DNA from: Candidatus Syntrophopropionicum ammoniitolerans
GTDB taxonomy: Bacteria > Bacillota > Desulfotomaculia > Desulfotomaculales > Pelotomaculaceae
DNA: 64,000 nt
Assembly: GCA_013201395.1 (NCBI GenBank)
Contig: JABMJD010000001.1
Span: 124,001-188,000 of the forward strand
Direction of reading: 5' to 3'
Of this stretch, positions 1 through 9,123 are shown piece by piece. Both the position numbers and the translations under genes were made by a program. How positions within the stretch are numbered: the first letter of the stretch is position 1; every line of letters begins with the position of its first letter. The notes under the pieces are model-generated. The model did no database searches and was not told the origin of the DNA. It saw only the letters and a program-made list of their open reading frames with translations.

Positions 1-684
1 GAGACAACCGGCGAAAAAGATGCCTCAGGCTTATCTGAAGACGATGTGCGTGCAATTCTGCCGTATTTTCGTGGAAAAATAACGCAGACACCACCGATGA
101 CATCTGCGATTAAGATTAATGGAAAGAAATTATACCAACTGGCCAGGGCCGGCATGGAAATTGACCGGCCGAAGCGGATGGTTTATATAAAAACACTGGA
201 ATTTATCAGCGGGTATGGATGGGGTACACCCCACCCACGAGCCCTAGTGCACTTGTCCTGTTCCAAGGGTACCTATGTACGAAGCCTTTGCCTCGACATC
301 GGGTCCAGACTGTGCTGCGGGGCTCACATGTCTTTTTTGGTCAGGACAGCAGTAGGTCCCTATAAAATATCTGACTCGCTTACATTAGAGGAAATTGAGA
401 TCATGAGCAAGGAAAACACCTTGCTGGAGAAGGTCATCAGCATCGAGCAAGCACTTTGCGCCCTACCGGCAGTTCTGGTTAAAAACGGGGCGGTGCGGGC
501 AGTGCTGTCGGGAGCTAAACTATATCCGCCCGGTGCAGCCTCACTACCCGGCGGATTAAACGAAGGTGACAAGGTCCGCCTGGTTGGGCCGCAAGGACTT
601 CTGGCTATGGCGGAAACAACATGTGACAAGCAGGATGATGTGATTCGTTTTGTTTTTAAGCCTGTTTGGGTACTGCCAAGGTAA
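1..684 (+). CDS. truB: tRNA pseudouridine(55) synthase TruB, 5' truncated by window edge
   Basis: The reading frame is open from base 1, so the start and the catalytic-Asp motif lie outside the window; 227 C-terminal residues remain. TruB isomerises U55 in the T-loop of tRNAs. Visible family signatures are the KINGKKLYQLARAG stretch (about residues 38-51) that follows the substrate-binding PPMTSA segment, and CSKGTYVRSL (about residues 87-96) of the catalytic core. The last ~70 residues form the PUA-like tail. ribF follows after 17 bases, the standard truB-ribF order of Firmicutes, so the two are probably cotranscribed. Confidence 0.95.
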   Translation, partial: ETTGEKDASGLSEDDVRAILPYFRGKITQTPPMTSAIKINGKKLYQLARAGMEIDRPKRMVYIKTLEFISGYGWGTPHPRALVHLSCSKGTYVRSLCLDIGSRLCCGAHMSFLVRTAVGPYKISDSLTLEEIEIMSKENTLLEKVISIEQALCALPAVLVKNGAVRAVLSGAKLYPPGAASLPGGLNEGDKVRLVGPQGLLAMAETTCDKQDDVIRFVFKPVWVLPR

Positions 685-701
685 TTTAGGGGGTCAGCAT
701 A

Positions 702-1637
702 TTGCATATATATAACAGCTGGGAAAGTCTTAAGAGTAAATATGATAATATTGTGATTGGCCTTGGTAATTTCGACGGTGTTCACATCGGGCACCAGAAA
801 TTAATTCATGATCTGGTAGCACTGGCCAAAAAGATGAAAGGTACGCCGGTCGTATTTACCTTTCATCCGCATCCACTGGCAGTATTGAAGCCCGAGAGTT
901 GCCCACCGCATCTATTATCACAGGAATGCAAACAGGAGATATTCGCCAGGCTTGGTGTTGAAGTGCTTTTGACCATTCCTTTCAACCTGAAGTTAGCCGG
1001 TCTGTCCCCAGGGGATTTTGTTAGAAAGGTATTATGTGAAGAAATCGGTGTCCGCGGTGTGGTGGTAGGATATAATTATACATTTGGACATAAGGCACAG
1101 GGAACACCGGAATTGTTAAATGATCTGTCCAAAACCTATGGTTTTGACTTAAGGGTGATCCATCCGGTAACAGTTGATGGGCAAACTGTCAGTAGTACAG
1201 CGATCAGGAACCTGATTAAAATAGGGGATGTATCCGGAGCCGCAAAATTATTAGGGTATTACCCGTTTATGAGTGGTGAAGTAGTTGCCGGGGAAAAACG
1301 CGGTAGAAAACTTGGTTTTCCCACTGCTAATTTGGAAATCGGTCCAGAAATTTTGGTGCCTGCAAATGGCGTGTATGCAGCAAAAATTGATCATCGTGCC
1401 GATACATACCTGGGCCTGGTTAATATTGGGGTTAAACCAACCTTCCAGGGCAACAAAAGAAACATTGAAGTACATTTGTTGGATTTCTGCCAGGATCTTT
1501 ATGGTGAACAGATTAAGATTAATTTTACCAGACGGATCAGGGAGGAAAAAAAATTTGCTTCACCAACCGAACTGATTGAGCAAATCGAGATGGATGTCCA
1601 TGCGGCCAGGGTGGAATGGTTGAAAACAGGGGAATAA
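702..1637 (+). CDS. ribF: Bifunctional riboflavin kinase / FAD synthetase
   Basis: Makes FMN from riboflavin and ATP, then FAD from FMN. Residues ~20-150 are the FAD synthetase (nucleotidyltransferase) half with GNFDGVHIGH and the SSTAIRNLI motif; residues ~185-305 are the riboflavin kinase half with GRKLGFPTANL and GVYAA. 311 residues is the usual family length. Translation starts at TTG 702, eight bases after a GGGGG run; no better ATG is near. It sits directly behind truB and in front of a hairpin-free gap with its own promoter, so the truB-ribF unit ends here. Confidence 0.95.
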   Translation: MHIYNSWESLKSKYDNIVIGLGNFDGVHIGHQKLIHDLVALAKKMKGTPVVFTFHPHPLAVLKPESCPPHLLSQECKQEIFARLGVEVLLTIPFNLKLAGLSPGDFVRKVLCEEIGVRGVVVGYNYTFGHKAQGTPELLNDLSKTYGFDLRVIHPVTVDGQTVSSTAIRNLIKIGDVSGAAKLLGYYPFMSGEVVAGEKRGRKLGFPTANLEIGPEILVPANGVYAAKIDHRADTYLGLVNIGVKPTFQGNKRNIEVHLLDFCQDLYGEQIKINFTRRIREEKKFASPTELIEQIEMDVHAARVEWLKTGE

Positions 1638-1675
1638 ATGAGTCCCCGCCTAAATATATTTCTTAAGAGGCAACA

Positions 1676-1704
1676 TTTACATGAATACCGGATTGTGCTA
1701 CAAT
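1676..1704 (+). promoter_or_regulatory. Sigma-A promoter for the small gene pair 1748-2208
   Basis: TTTACA (1676-1681), 17-base spacer, TACAAT (1699-1704), with the extended -10 dinucleotide TG at 1696-1697. Predicted transcription start near 1711, 37 bases ahead of the TTG of the next gene. Five of six bases match each consensus box. Confidence 0.6.
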
Positions 1705-1747
1705 TAACCTGTTAACAGTCCCGACAAAGCAAAAGGAGACGTTAACA

Positions 1748-1972
1748 TTGGGCATTCCCAAACATGATTTTCCTGATGAAGAGATTAAAAAATGGATTAA
1801 TCATATTTCTTTGATCTGTCTCAGTGAGGAGTTTCAGTCTCTTAAAAAGGAACTTGAAACTATTTATCTCCAGGCGAATATGAAGAATGTTCAGCTGGTA
1901 GCATTTCAGGATGCCCTTTATGCTTTTCTCAACCAGGGCAAGGATGAAAAGGCGCAGCCGGTCCATGCTTAG
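1748..1972 (+). CDS. Small hypothetical protein, 74 aa
   Basis: Not recognised. Starts at TTG 1748 behind AAAGGAG (about 1733-1739). The protein is soluble, rich in charged residues and likely all-helical (DFPDEEIKKWINHISLICL, then a Leu/Ile/Phe heptad-like centre), with no signal peptide or membrane segment. It has its own promoter at 1676-1704 and is followed after 14 bases by the DUF4258-like gene, so the pair may work together; a toxin/antitoxin-like pairing is possible but nothing in the sequence proves it. Confidence 0.65.
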   Translation: MGIPKHDFPDEEIKKWINHISLICLSEEFQSLKKELETIYLQANMKNVQLVAFQDALYAFLNQGKDEKAQPVHA

Positions 1973-1986
1973 AGGGTTAGATTAAA

Positions 1987-2208
1987 ATGAAGGTAATTAT
2001 TACCGAGCATGCCCGGAAGCGGCTGAGGGATATGAGGCAGGAAAAAATTACAATTGCAGATATTGTTAGTGCTGCCAACTCTATTCCGGGTAAAATACCA
2101 ACAGCTACTAGATTCCGCGGTTTTTTTGCTAAATCCGGTCGGATATTTGACCTGGTAGCCAAGGATATACCGGGTAGACGTCTGGTAATAACTATAATTG
2201 GCAAGTAG
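1987..2208 (+). CDS. DUF4258-like small protein, 73 aa
   Basis: ATG 1987 follows GAGGGTTAG. The opening 'ITEHARKRLRDM' and the pattern of a helix, a basic loop and three predicted beta strands ending in RRLVITIIG resemble DUF4258-type proteins, a group with a RelE-like fold; I assign this from memory of the family pattern only. The protein is basic (many Arg/Lys). It lies 14 bases behind another small gene and ahead of the rpsO leader. Function unknown; an RNA-interacting or toxin-like role is conceivable but not shown. Confidence 0.6.
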   Translation: MKVIITEHARKRLRDMRQEKITIADIVSAANSIPGKIPTATRFRGFFAKSGRIFDLVAKDIPGRRLVITIIGK

Positions 2209-2219
2209 ATCTATGTGAA

Positions 2220-2265
2220 CTGCAGGCTAGGGGACTCGTTCTCCGGCGGTTTTCTTGGCTTGCGG
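2220..2265 (+). promoter_or_regulatory. Structured rpsO leader, possible S15 autoregulatory element
   Basis: An outer helix pairs CTGCAGGCT (2220-2228) with GGCTTGCGG (2257-2265), nine consecutive pairs counting G-U, and encloses an inner hairpin GGGGA (2230-2234)/TCTCC (2240-2244). The structure ends 28 bases before the rpsO start and 16 bases before the ribosome site. S15 represses its own mRNA in several bacteria through leader structures, so a regulatory role is plausible; a weak terminator is the alternative. Confidence 0.4.
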
Positions 2266-2292
2266 CGATTTTAAATTAAAGGAGGTGACGGC

Positions 2293-2562
2293 ATGGCCTT
2301 GACCACTGAAAAGAAAAGTGAAGTTATCTCAGAGCACAAAATACACGAGAATGATACGGGGTCTCCGGAGGTTCAGGTAGCAATATTAACAACAAGGATT
2401 AACACACTTACCGAACATTTGAAACTACACAAAGGGGATCACCATTCACGGCGTGGTTTATTGAAAATGGTTGGTCGGAGAAGGGCTTTGCTCAATTATT
2501 TACGTGATCGTCATTTTGATCGATATCGTTCCTTAATTGAAAAACTTGGTTTAAGAAAGTAG
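2293..2562 (+). CDS. rpsO: 30S ribosomal protein S15
   Basis: 89 residues, the normal S15 length, with the family core [22 protein letters not shown] and the 16S rRNA-binding [24 protein letters not shown] 2293 has a perfect AAAGGAGGTGA site 4 bases upstream. S15 nucleates assembly of the 30S platform. Followed by a hairpin terminator and then pnp, the conserved rpsO-pnp neighbourhood. Confidence 0.98.
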   Translation: MALTTEKKSEVISEHKIHENDTGSPEVQVAILTTRINTLTEHLKLHKGDHHSRRGLLKMVGRRRALLNYLRDRHFDRYRSLIEKLGLRK

Positions 2563-2571
2563 ACACATCAA

Positions 2572-2596
2572 AGCGGGTAATACCCGCTTCTTTATT
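2572..2596 (+). terminator. Rho-independent terminator after rpsO
   Basis: Inverted repeat GCGGG-TAATA-CCCGC (2573-2587) followed by TTCTTTATT. It may be partial, allowing readthrough into pnp. Confidence 0.7.
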
Positions 2597-2704
2597 GCAG
2601 TTGAACAATGTATTTTTTGTCATAAAAGAAGGAGATAATAGGGAATAGGAAGAAGATATTAGTGCAACAATTTTGTTTAATTTTTACAGGAGGATATCCC
2701 ATAT

Positions 2705-4912
2705 ATGTTGGAAAAACCAATTTTAAAAAAAGAAATCACGATTGGCGGTCGGCCAATGACACTGGAAACCGGCAGACTGGCCGGACAAGCCGGTGGAGCA
2801 GTTTATGTCCGTTATGGTGACACAGTAGTTTTGGTTACTGCCACCATGGCCAGATATATTAGGACAGGCATCGATTTTTTCCCTCTCACTGTGGATTATG
2901 AAGAGAGGTTTTATGCTGTGGGTAAAATCCCTGGTGGATTCATAAAACGAGAAGGCCGGCCCAGTGAAAAGGCCGTCCTTTCAGCCCGGCTGATAGACAG
3001 ACCCATAAGGCCCTTGTTTCCCCAGGATATGCGCAACGATGTCCAGGTGATCGCCACTATTTTGTCGGTGGATCAGGATCATGCCCCGGAAATAGCGGCG
3101 ATGGTGGGTGCTTCGGCGGCACTGCATATTTCTGAAATCCCCTTTAGACAGCCTATCGGTGGTGTGATAGTGGGCCGTGTGGATGGGCAGTTTGTGGTTA
3201 ACCCGGTACTGTCCCAGGCCGAAAAGAGCGAAATGCACCTGGTGGTTGCCGGCACTGCTGATGCTGTGATGATGGTGGAGGCAGGAGCAAAGGAAATTCC
3301 GGAGGATATTATGCTCGAGGCTATATCTTATGGCCACGGTGTGGTAGCAGAAATTGTAGATTTTATAGAAAAATTTAGAGCAGAGGCCCTGGCTATGGGC
3401 CTGGCCAAAGAAAAATTTGTTCCGGAAGCCAGTGAACCCGAGGAAGAAATGCTGGAAGCTGTTAGCGCCATGGCCATGGACAGGCTGGAGCAGGGGATCC
3501 GTATGTGTATTAAAGAAGGATTTTCAAAGCAGGCCAGGGATAACTGCCTCGACGAAATAAAAACGGAGATACTGGATCAGTACCTGGAAGAATACCCCGA
3601 AGAAGAAAACGCAATCATGAAAATAATGGGCTCCATTGAGAAAAAAATAATTCGCAAGATTATGTCGGCGGAAAGAATGCGTATTGACGGGCGCGCTATT
3701 ACCGAGGTGCGACCGATAACGGTTGAGGTTGGTATATTGCCGCGGCCCCACGGGTCCGGACTTTTTACCCGGGGTCAGACGCAGATTCTGTCGGCAGTGA
3801 CACTGGGTACCATTTCGGAAGAGCAGATTCTAGACGGATTGGGTGTTGAGGAATCCAAAAGATATATCCACCACTATAATTTCCCCCCTTATAGCGTTGG
3901 AGAAACGCGGCCGATTAGGGGTGCCAGCCGGCGTGAGATCGGTCACGGTGCTCTGGCCGAAAAAGCGCTTTTGCCTGTTATACCGGTAGAAGAAGATTTC
4001 CCATACACCATCCGGGTGGTATCGGATGCCTTGGAATCAAACGGTTCCACATCTATGGGTAGTGTATGTGGAAGTTGTTTGGCTTTAATGGATGCCGGTG
4101 TTCCTATAGTAGCGCCGGTGGCCGGCATTGCCATGGGACTAATCGCAGAAGAGAATGTATTTACCATTTTAACAGATATACAGGGCTATGAGGATCATCT
4201 TGGTGATATGGATTTCAAGGTAGCCGGCACGGCAAAGGGTATCACCGCCTTGCAAATGGACATCAAGATACCCGGTGTTACTAAAGCTGTGTTTGAGCAG
4301 GCACTGGCCCAGGCCTACGAGGGCAGAATGCACATTATGGGAAAAATGGCAGAGGTACTACCGGCTCCCAGACCTGAACTGTCACCCAATGCCCCAAGAA
4401 TTATCCATACAACCATTGACCCGGACAAAATTAGGGAAGTTATTGGCCCTGGCGGCAAGATAATCAAAAAAATTGTCGAGGAAACAGGCGCTGATATTGA
4501 TATTGAAGATGATGGTAAGGTGTTCATCGCCTCAATCGATCAGGAGAAAGGGCAGATGGCCCTGGAGATTATCGAGTCTATCACCAAGGAAGTGCTTGCT
4601 GGTGAAATATATAACGGCAAGGTGACTCGGGTTACTGATTTTGGTTGTTTTGTGGAAGTAGTCCCCGGCGTGATGGGCTTGCCGGGCAAGGAAGGCCTGG
4701 TGCATATCTCCCAGCTGGAACATCACCGGGTAAACAGGGTGGAGGATGTGGTCAAAGAGGGAGAAATGATTATGGTTAAGGTGATTGGCTACGACAATCA
4801 GGGCCGGATGAAACTTTCCAAAAAGGATGCCATGCCGCCGCCACCCGGCCAGGAGAAGAAAGGCAGCCGCAGTGGTGGCCGCTTCAAACGCCGGAATAAC
4901 CCAGGCGAATAG
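2705..4912 (+). CDS. pnp: Polyribonucleotide nucleotidyltransferase (PNPase)
   Basis: Phosphorolytic 3'-5' exoribonuclease of mRNA turnover. 735 residues carry two RNase PH domains (about 10-215 and 315-545), a KH domain with [10 protein letters not shown] (about 580-590) and a C-terminal S1 domain (about 620-690), then a basic Gly/Arg/Lys tail. AGGAGGA at 2690-2696 serves ATG 2705. Its neighbours rpsO and ylxY are the same as in Bacillus; RNase J, RNase Y and a DEAD-box helicase are encoded further along the window. Confidence 0.98.
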   Translation: MLEKPILKKEITIGGRPMTLETGRLAGQAGGAVYVRYGDTVVLVTATMARYIRTGIDFFPLTVDYEERFYAVGKIPGGFIKREGRPSEKAVLSARLIDRPIRPLFPQDMRNDVQVIATILSVDQDHAPEIAAMVGASAALHISEIPFRQPIGGVIVGRVDGQFVVNPVLSQAEKSEMHLVVAGTADAVMMVEAGAKEIPEDIMLEAISYGHGVVAEIVDFIEKFRAEALAMGLAKEKFVPEASEPEEEMLEAVSAMAMDRLEQGIRMCIKEGFSKQARDNCLDEIKTEILDQYLEEYPEEENAIMKIMGSIEKKIIRKIMSAERMRIDGRAITEVRPITVEVGILPRPHGSGLFTRGQTQILSAVTLGTISEEQILDGLGVEESKRYIHHYNFPPYSVGETRPIRGASRREIGHGALAEKALLPVIPVEEDFPYTIRVVSDALESNGSTSMGSVCGSCLALMDAGVPIVAPVAGIAMGLIAEENVFTILTDIQGYEDHLGDMDFKVAGTAKGITALQMDIKIPGVTKAVFEQALAQAYEGRMHIMGKMAEVLPAPRPELSPNAPRIIHTTIDPDKIREVIGPGGKIIKKIVEETGADIDIEDDGKVFIASIDQEKGQMALEIIESITKEVLAGEIYNGKVTRVTDFGCFVEVVPGVMGLPGKEGLVHISQLEHHRVNRVEDVVKEGEMIMVKVIGYDNQGRMKLSKKDAMPPPPGQEKKGSRSGGRFKRRNNPGE

Positions 4913-4939
4913 TGTCGTTTTTGCTATAAAAAACAAACA

Positions 4940-4974
4940 AAAAACCTCGTATATTGAGGTTTTTTTTGTTTTTA
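4940..4974 (+). terminator. Terminator after pnp
   Basis: Stem AAAACCTC / GAGGTTTT with a 7-base loop, followed by a long T run with one G. Confidence 0.9.
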
Positions 4975-5034
4975 AAATAATTTCATCCTACTCGGCATAA
5001 TTTAGTTTTGAATAGTTTATGAGGGGGATGATCT

Positions 5035-5796
5035 ATGATGCTTTATCTCAATCTGAGAAAAAGAGGGGTTAGGTCCGGTTTATTGTTTTTAGTTTCTTTG
5101 CTGGTCATCGGTGTAATCGTGACCAAAACCTGGGGTGCCCCGGGAAAGGCCGTTATGGCACCAATTTACCATGGCAGTGATAGTGAAGAAAAAATTGCAC
5201 TGACCTTTAATGTTGTCTGGGGGGAGGAGTTTATCCCGCAAATACTGACCACTTTGGATGAAAACGACGTAAAATGCACCTTTTTCATGGGTGGCCAGTG
5301 GGTGGATGATTTCCCGGAACTGGCTAATAAAATTGTAGAGGACGGTCATGAGTTAGGTAACCATGGTTATTCCCATTTGCACCAGGAACAAATGTCCATA
5401 ACAGCAAATGTTGAGGAAATTAAAAAGGCTGAAACAGCAATTGAAAATGTCACGGGGGTTAAAACAGTGTTATTTGCACCCCCATATGGTGAAAAGGGCG
5501 ATGTGGTAATAAAATCGGCAGAAGAAGCCGGTTACACTACGATCTACTGGAGCCTTGATACAATTGACTGGCAGCGGCCTGATCCATCTGTAATTTTGGA
5601 CCGGGTATTACCAAGAGCTCATAACGGGGCTATTGTGCTCATGCACCCAACTGCACCCACAGTAAATGCCTTGCCGGATATGGTTAAGGGGCTTAAGGAA
5701 GAAGGTTACCAGCTGGTCAAGGTTTCGTCGCTGTTGGAAGTCCTGGATAAGGAAAAAAATAAGGTGGAGGAAAACCAAGACACCGACAATAGTTAA
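5035..5796 (+). CDS. ylxY: YlxY-type polysaccharide deacetylase (sporulation-associated)
   Basis: 253 residues: an N-terminal signal anchor (about 17-35) and a NodB-homology deacetylase domain. Zinc/active-site motif 2 is present as NHGYSH, and a degenerate motif 3 as APPYG. Motif 1, TFDDG in active enzymes, reads TFNVVWGE, so the usual catalytic Asp pair is missing. The position between pnp and the M16 protease is the Bacillus ylxY position, a gene linked to sporulation. Start ATG 5035 (or 5038) behind GAGGGGG. The enzyme may be inactive or may act differently from classical deacetylases. Confidence 0.88.
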   Translation: MMLYLNLRKRGVRSGLLFLVSLLVIGVIVTKTWGAPGKAVMAPIYHGSDSEEKIALTFNVVWGEEFIPQILTTLDENDVKCTFFMGGQWVDDFPELANKIVEDGHELGNHGYSHLHQEQMSITANVEEIKKAETAIENVTGVKTVLFAPPYGEKGDVVIKSAEEAGYTTIYWSLDTIDWQRPDPSVILDRVLPRAHNGAIVLMHPTAPTVNALPDMVKGLKEEGYQLVKVSSLLEVLDKEKNKVEENQDTDNS

Positions 5797-5837
5797 TATA
5801 AACCAAAACCCCCTGAAAGATATTATTTTAACACATT

Positions 5838-5882
5838 AAAGCCTTTTGAAAGAATTATTTCAGAAGGCTTTAATTTTAATTT
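5838..5882 (+). terminator. Terminator after ylxY
   Basis: A 14-base arm AAAGCCTTTTGAAA (5838-5851) pairs with TTTCAGAAGGCTTT (5858-5871), followed by AATTTTAATTT. Confidence 0.85.
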
Positions 5883-5893
5883 AAAAAGCTGCC

Positions 5894-7189
5894 ATGTTAT
5901 TTGTTGTCTGCGGAGATGTGTTGTTTTTGTGTCTTCTTTGTTTATCATTAAAAAAATTTGCAGAAATCCCACTATGGTTAAATATTTATTTGCGGAACTG
6001 GGAAACCTTTGGTTGGGAAAAGGGGTGTTTTGAAATCAGCTATAGACTGGCAAGAACAAGCTTTTTTCTTTTTTGTGTTTTCATGGTGTTCCTTTGCTGT
6101 CCCTATGTGGGGTCGGCAGAACATTTTTGTACAGAAGAGCCCCTGGTTACAGCCCGGGCAGCAGTGTTACTGGACGCTAATAGCGGCCAGGTTCTTTTTG
6201 AGAAGAACGCCGGGCAAAGGATGCCACCGGCCAGTACCACCAAGATTATGACAGCATTATTAGCTCTGGAAGGCGGAAATCTGCAATCCCTGGTAACTGT
6301 AAGTCCCTGGGCTGCTGCAGTGGGTGAAGCCAGTCTTGACCTGCGAGCAGGTGAAAAGCTTACCCTGGAAGAACTGATCTTCGGGGCACTACTGGAGTCA
6401 GGCAATGATGCCTGCGTGGCCATAGCAGAACACATTGCCGGTACTGAAAAACATTTTGTTACGCTAATGAACCAGAAGGCTTTGATGTTAGGCGCCATGG
6501 ATACAAGTTTTAAGAACACCAACGGCTTGCCGGCACCAGGGCATTACACCACAGCTCGGGATCTGGCAGTGATCACCAGGCAGGCCCTGGGCAACCCTCT
6601 TTTTAAAGAAATAGTAAGCACCCGCCAAAAAACAATTGGCGGCAACCGGGAAAGGCATTTAAATAACACCAACCGTCTGCTATGGAGTTATAGCTGGGCC
6701 GATGGTGTCAAAACAGGAACCACAAATGAAGCCGGCCAGTGCCTGGTAGCATCAGGTACGATTGACGGCAGGCAGGTAATTAGTGTGGTACTGAACAGTG
6801 AAAACCGCTGGCGCGATTCGACCCTACTGTTAAATCATGGTCATGAACATTTTGAAAACCAGCAGGTTTTTTCTGCAAACGAAACATTTGCGACTATACC
6901 GGTGAAAGAGGGCGATGTCCAGGAAATCAAGGCCCTCGTTCCGGAAGAATACACGGTAGTAATACCAAAAGGCAGGTCGGATCTCATAGACTTAAGGTAC
7001 AATACAAGGGAGGTGCTTTACGCACCGGTGATAAGGGGTGATTTTGTGGGCAATGTAGTGGTGTCGGTCAATGGCAAGTATGCCGGAAGTGTTGATCTGG
7101 TGTCTGATCGCCAGGTAACAAGGAAAAATACGCTGCAACTATTTCTAGAAAAAATTTTTAAACAAGGTGCAACAGGATATGACCGGTAA
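5894..7189 (+). CDS. D-alanyl-D-alanine carboxypeptidase (DacB/DacF type), start uncertain
   Basis: Serine peptidase S11 that trims the terminal D-Ala from peptidoglycan stem peptides. All three motifs are present: STTK with the active Ser, SGN, and KTGTT. The C-terminal ~110 residues are the beta-rich PBP5_C-like domain, followed by an amphipathic tail. A signal peptide ends near VGSA (about residue 74 if started at 5894). The start is unclear: ATG 5894 has no ribosome site and gives a 50-residue pre-sequence; the only good site (AAAAGGGG, 6019-6025) points to TTG 6030 in another frame (see findings). Sporulating Firmicutes use such enzymes for cortex or vegetative wall. Confidence 0.88.
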   Translation: MLFVVCGDVLFLCLLCLSLKKFAEIPLWLNIYLRNWETFGWEKGCFEISYRLARTSFFLFCVFMVFLCCPYVGSAEHFCTEEPLVTARAAVLLDANSGQVLFEKNAGQRMPPASTTKIMTALLALEGGNLQSLVTVSPWAAAVGEASLDLRAGEKLTLEELIFGALLESGNDACVAIAEHIAGTEKHFVTLMNQKALMLGAMDTSFKNTNGLPAPGHYTTARDLAVITRQALGNPLFKEIVSTRQKTIGGNRERHLNNTNRLLWSYSWADGVKTGTTNEAGQCLVASGTIDGRQVISVVLNSENRWRDSTLLLNHGHEHFENQQVFSANETFATIPVKEGDVQEIKALVPEEYTVVIPKGRSDLIDLRYNTREVLYAPVIRGDFVGNVVVSVNGKYAGSVDLVSDRQVTRKNTLQLFLEKIFKQGATGYDR

Positions 7190-7235
7190 TATAACGAATA
7201 CTTTGGTGATGGAATAGTAGGAGGTTTTTCGCTGA

Positions 7236-8498
7236 ATGTATAATTTAGTGACCATGGACAACAACACGCAGATCATCACTGAGGCCGTACCCCATGTTCG
7301 TTCGGTGTCCATAGGCTTTTTTGTAGGCACCGGATCTCGTTATGAAACACCCGACATAAACGGAGCCTCACACTTTATTGAGCACCTGATGTTCAAGGGA
7401 ACCAGCAGGCGGACCCCCCGGGATATAGCTGAAGAGCTGGATGCGGTAGGTGGCCAGTTAAACGCTTTTACCACCAAGGAATACACATGTTATTATGCCC
7501 GGGTACTTGACGAGCATTTTGATTTGGCGGTAGATCTGCTGGGGGATATGCTTTTTGAATCGAAGTTTGCACCTGGGGATATAGATCGGGAAAGAAATGT
7601 AATTCTAGAGGAAATAAAAATGTATGAGGACGCTCCCGATGAGCTGGTGCACGATATTTTTGCTAGTTCTATCTGGCAGGGTCATTCCCTGGGGCAGCCC
7701 ATTATTGGCACTGTGGATGTAGTAAACAGCCTTTCCCGGGATAGGCTTTATGACTACTACAAGGCACACTACAACCCCAGCAGAATGATCGTGGCCGTGG
7801 CCGGCAACATAAAACATGATCTGGTAATGGATAGGCTGCGTCCAATCTTTGAAAAAAGGGGAGGCAAAGAATCCCCCAGGCTGATAAACAAACCAGCTAA
7901 TCAACGGCAGATTACCTGCCGGAATAAGGATACCGAACAGGTTCACTTGATTGTTGGTGCACCGGGATTGAAACTGGGCCATGACAAAATATATATTATG
8001 CAGCTGATTACCACAATCTTGGGCGGAGGCCTCAGTTCCAGGCTTTTTCAGGAAATTAGGGAGAAAAGGGGTTTGGTTTACTCGGTATATTCATATCATA
8101 GCTCTTACCAGGATGCCGGGCTTTTCGGTATGTATGCCGGGTTAAGCAAACAAAATGTGGACGAGGTTCTGGAGCTGATTTTTAAACAGGTAAGGGATAT
8201 CCAGGTTAAAGGTGTGCCGGAAGAAGAATTGCACCGGGCCAAGGAGCAGCTAAAAGGCAATCTCTATCTTGGTCTGGAAAATGTAAATGCCCGGATGAGC
8301 AGGCTTGGTAAATCCCAGATGTACCTGGGCAGGGTCATTACACCAGAAGAAGTTATAGACAAGCTAAACATGGTTACTACAAATGATATTCAAGAATTGG
8401 CGCAAGAAATGTTGGATCCCCAGGGTTTTTCCCTGGCCAGTGTCGGTCCATGGGATGACTGTGGTAATCTTAAAAAAGTAATCAATGGCTTACTATAG
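7236..8498 (+). CDS. mlpA: M16-family zinc processing protease (MlpA/YmxG type)
   Basis: 420 residues in two homologous ~210-residue halves. The inverted zinc motif HFIEH is at residues 46-50, with the third ligand Glu in the downstream ERNVILEEI segment; the second half has no zinc site, as expected. GGAGGT at 7220-7225 serves ATG 7236. The gene holds the Bacillus mlpA/ymxG position between ylxY and ymxH. It is predicted cytoplasmic with peptide substrates; the physiological target is not known. Confidence 0.93.
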   Translation: MYNLVTMDNNTQIITEAVPHVRSVSIGFFVGTGSRYETPDINGASHFIEHLMFKGTSRRTPRDIAEELDAVGGQLNAFTTKEYTCYYARVLDEHFDLAVDLLGDMLFESKFAPGDIDRERNVILEEIKMYEDAPDELVHDIFASSIWQGHSLGQPIIGTVDVVNSLSRDRLYDYYKAHYNPSRMIVAVAGNIKHDLVMDRLRPIFEKRGGKESPRLINKPANQRQITCRNKDTEQVHLIVGAPGLKLGHDKIYIMQLITTILGGGLSSRLFQEIREKRGLVYSVYSYHSSYQDAGLFGMYAGLSKQNVDEVLELIFKQVRDIQVKGVPEEELHRAKEQLKGNLYLGLENVNARMSRLGKSQMYLGRVITPEEVIDKLNMVTTNDIQELAQEMLDPQGFSLASVGPWDDCGNLKKVINGLL

Positions 8499-8528
8499 AC
8501 AATATCATTGATTAAAGGTGAAGTAGAG

Positions 8529-8990
8529 ATGGACTTTTCAATTAATATCAAGGTTATGAAAATTCCCAAAGTCGCCGGGGCGGATCCCCATCTTCCCCAG
8601 TATGCAACTGAGGGTGCGGCGGGACTGGATCTGGCCGCCTGTCTGAAGTCTCCACAGGTTATAGCGCCTGGAGCCAGGGTTAAAATACCCACCGGTATTG
8701 CCATTGAAATGCCCCACACATATATTGCCGGTTTAATTTTCCCCAGAAGTGGATTGGCTACCAAACATGGCATTTCCCTGGCCAACGCCGTTGGTGTAAT
8801 AGATAGCGACTACAAGGGTGAAATTATCGTTCCTGTAACCAACCAGGGCGAAAAAGAATACGTGATTAAACCGGGAGAGCGAATTGCTCAACTGGTGTTT
8901 GTGCCTGTTTTCAAGGCTACCATCGTAGAAACAGATGAATTAAGGGAGACTGACCGGGGGGCAGGTGGATTTGGTTCCACCGGAAAATGA
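8529..8990 (+). CDS. dut: dUTP diphosphatase
   Basis: Hydrolyses dUTP to dUMP. All five trimeric dUTPase motifs are visible in order: AGLDLAA, PRSGLA, GVIDSDYKGEI, GERIAQLVF and the C-terminal GAGGFGSTG that closes the active site. I start it at ATG 8529, eight bases after AAGGTG (8515-8520), giving 153 residues; an in-frame TTG at 8508 lacks a site. Thirty bases behind the M16 protease, probably one operon, ended by the hairpin at 9037. Confidence 0.96.
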   Translation: MDFSINIKVMKIPKVAGADPHLPQYATEGAAGLDLAACLKSPQVIAPGARVKIPTGIAIEMPHTYIAGLIFPRSGLATKHGISLANAVGVIDSDYKGEIIVPVTNQGEKEYVIKPGERIAQLVFVPVFKATIVETDELRETDRGAGGFGSTGK

Positions 8991-9036
8991 CTTGAGCCAA
9001 TTGGCTAAATAATTGTCCTAAAATAAAGAAATTGAC

Positions 9037-9069
9037 AAAACTGCTCTATCTTGCAGAGCGGTTTTTTTG
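9037..9069 (+). terminator. Terminator after dut
   Basis: Stem CTGCTCT (9041-9047) / AGAGCGG (9055-9061) extended by A-T pairs, followed by seven T residues. Confidence 0.88.
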
Positions 9070-9123
9070 TTTGCGATTCATATTTCAGGCCTGTCCATAA
9101 TAAATTATCCTGAGGTGAAAAAT

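Noticed and set aside
9033-9038. TTGACA as a -35 box
   Set aside because: It runs into the dut terminator stem and has no -10 at a suitable distance.
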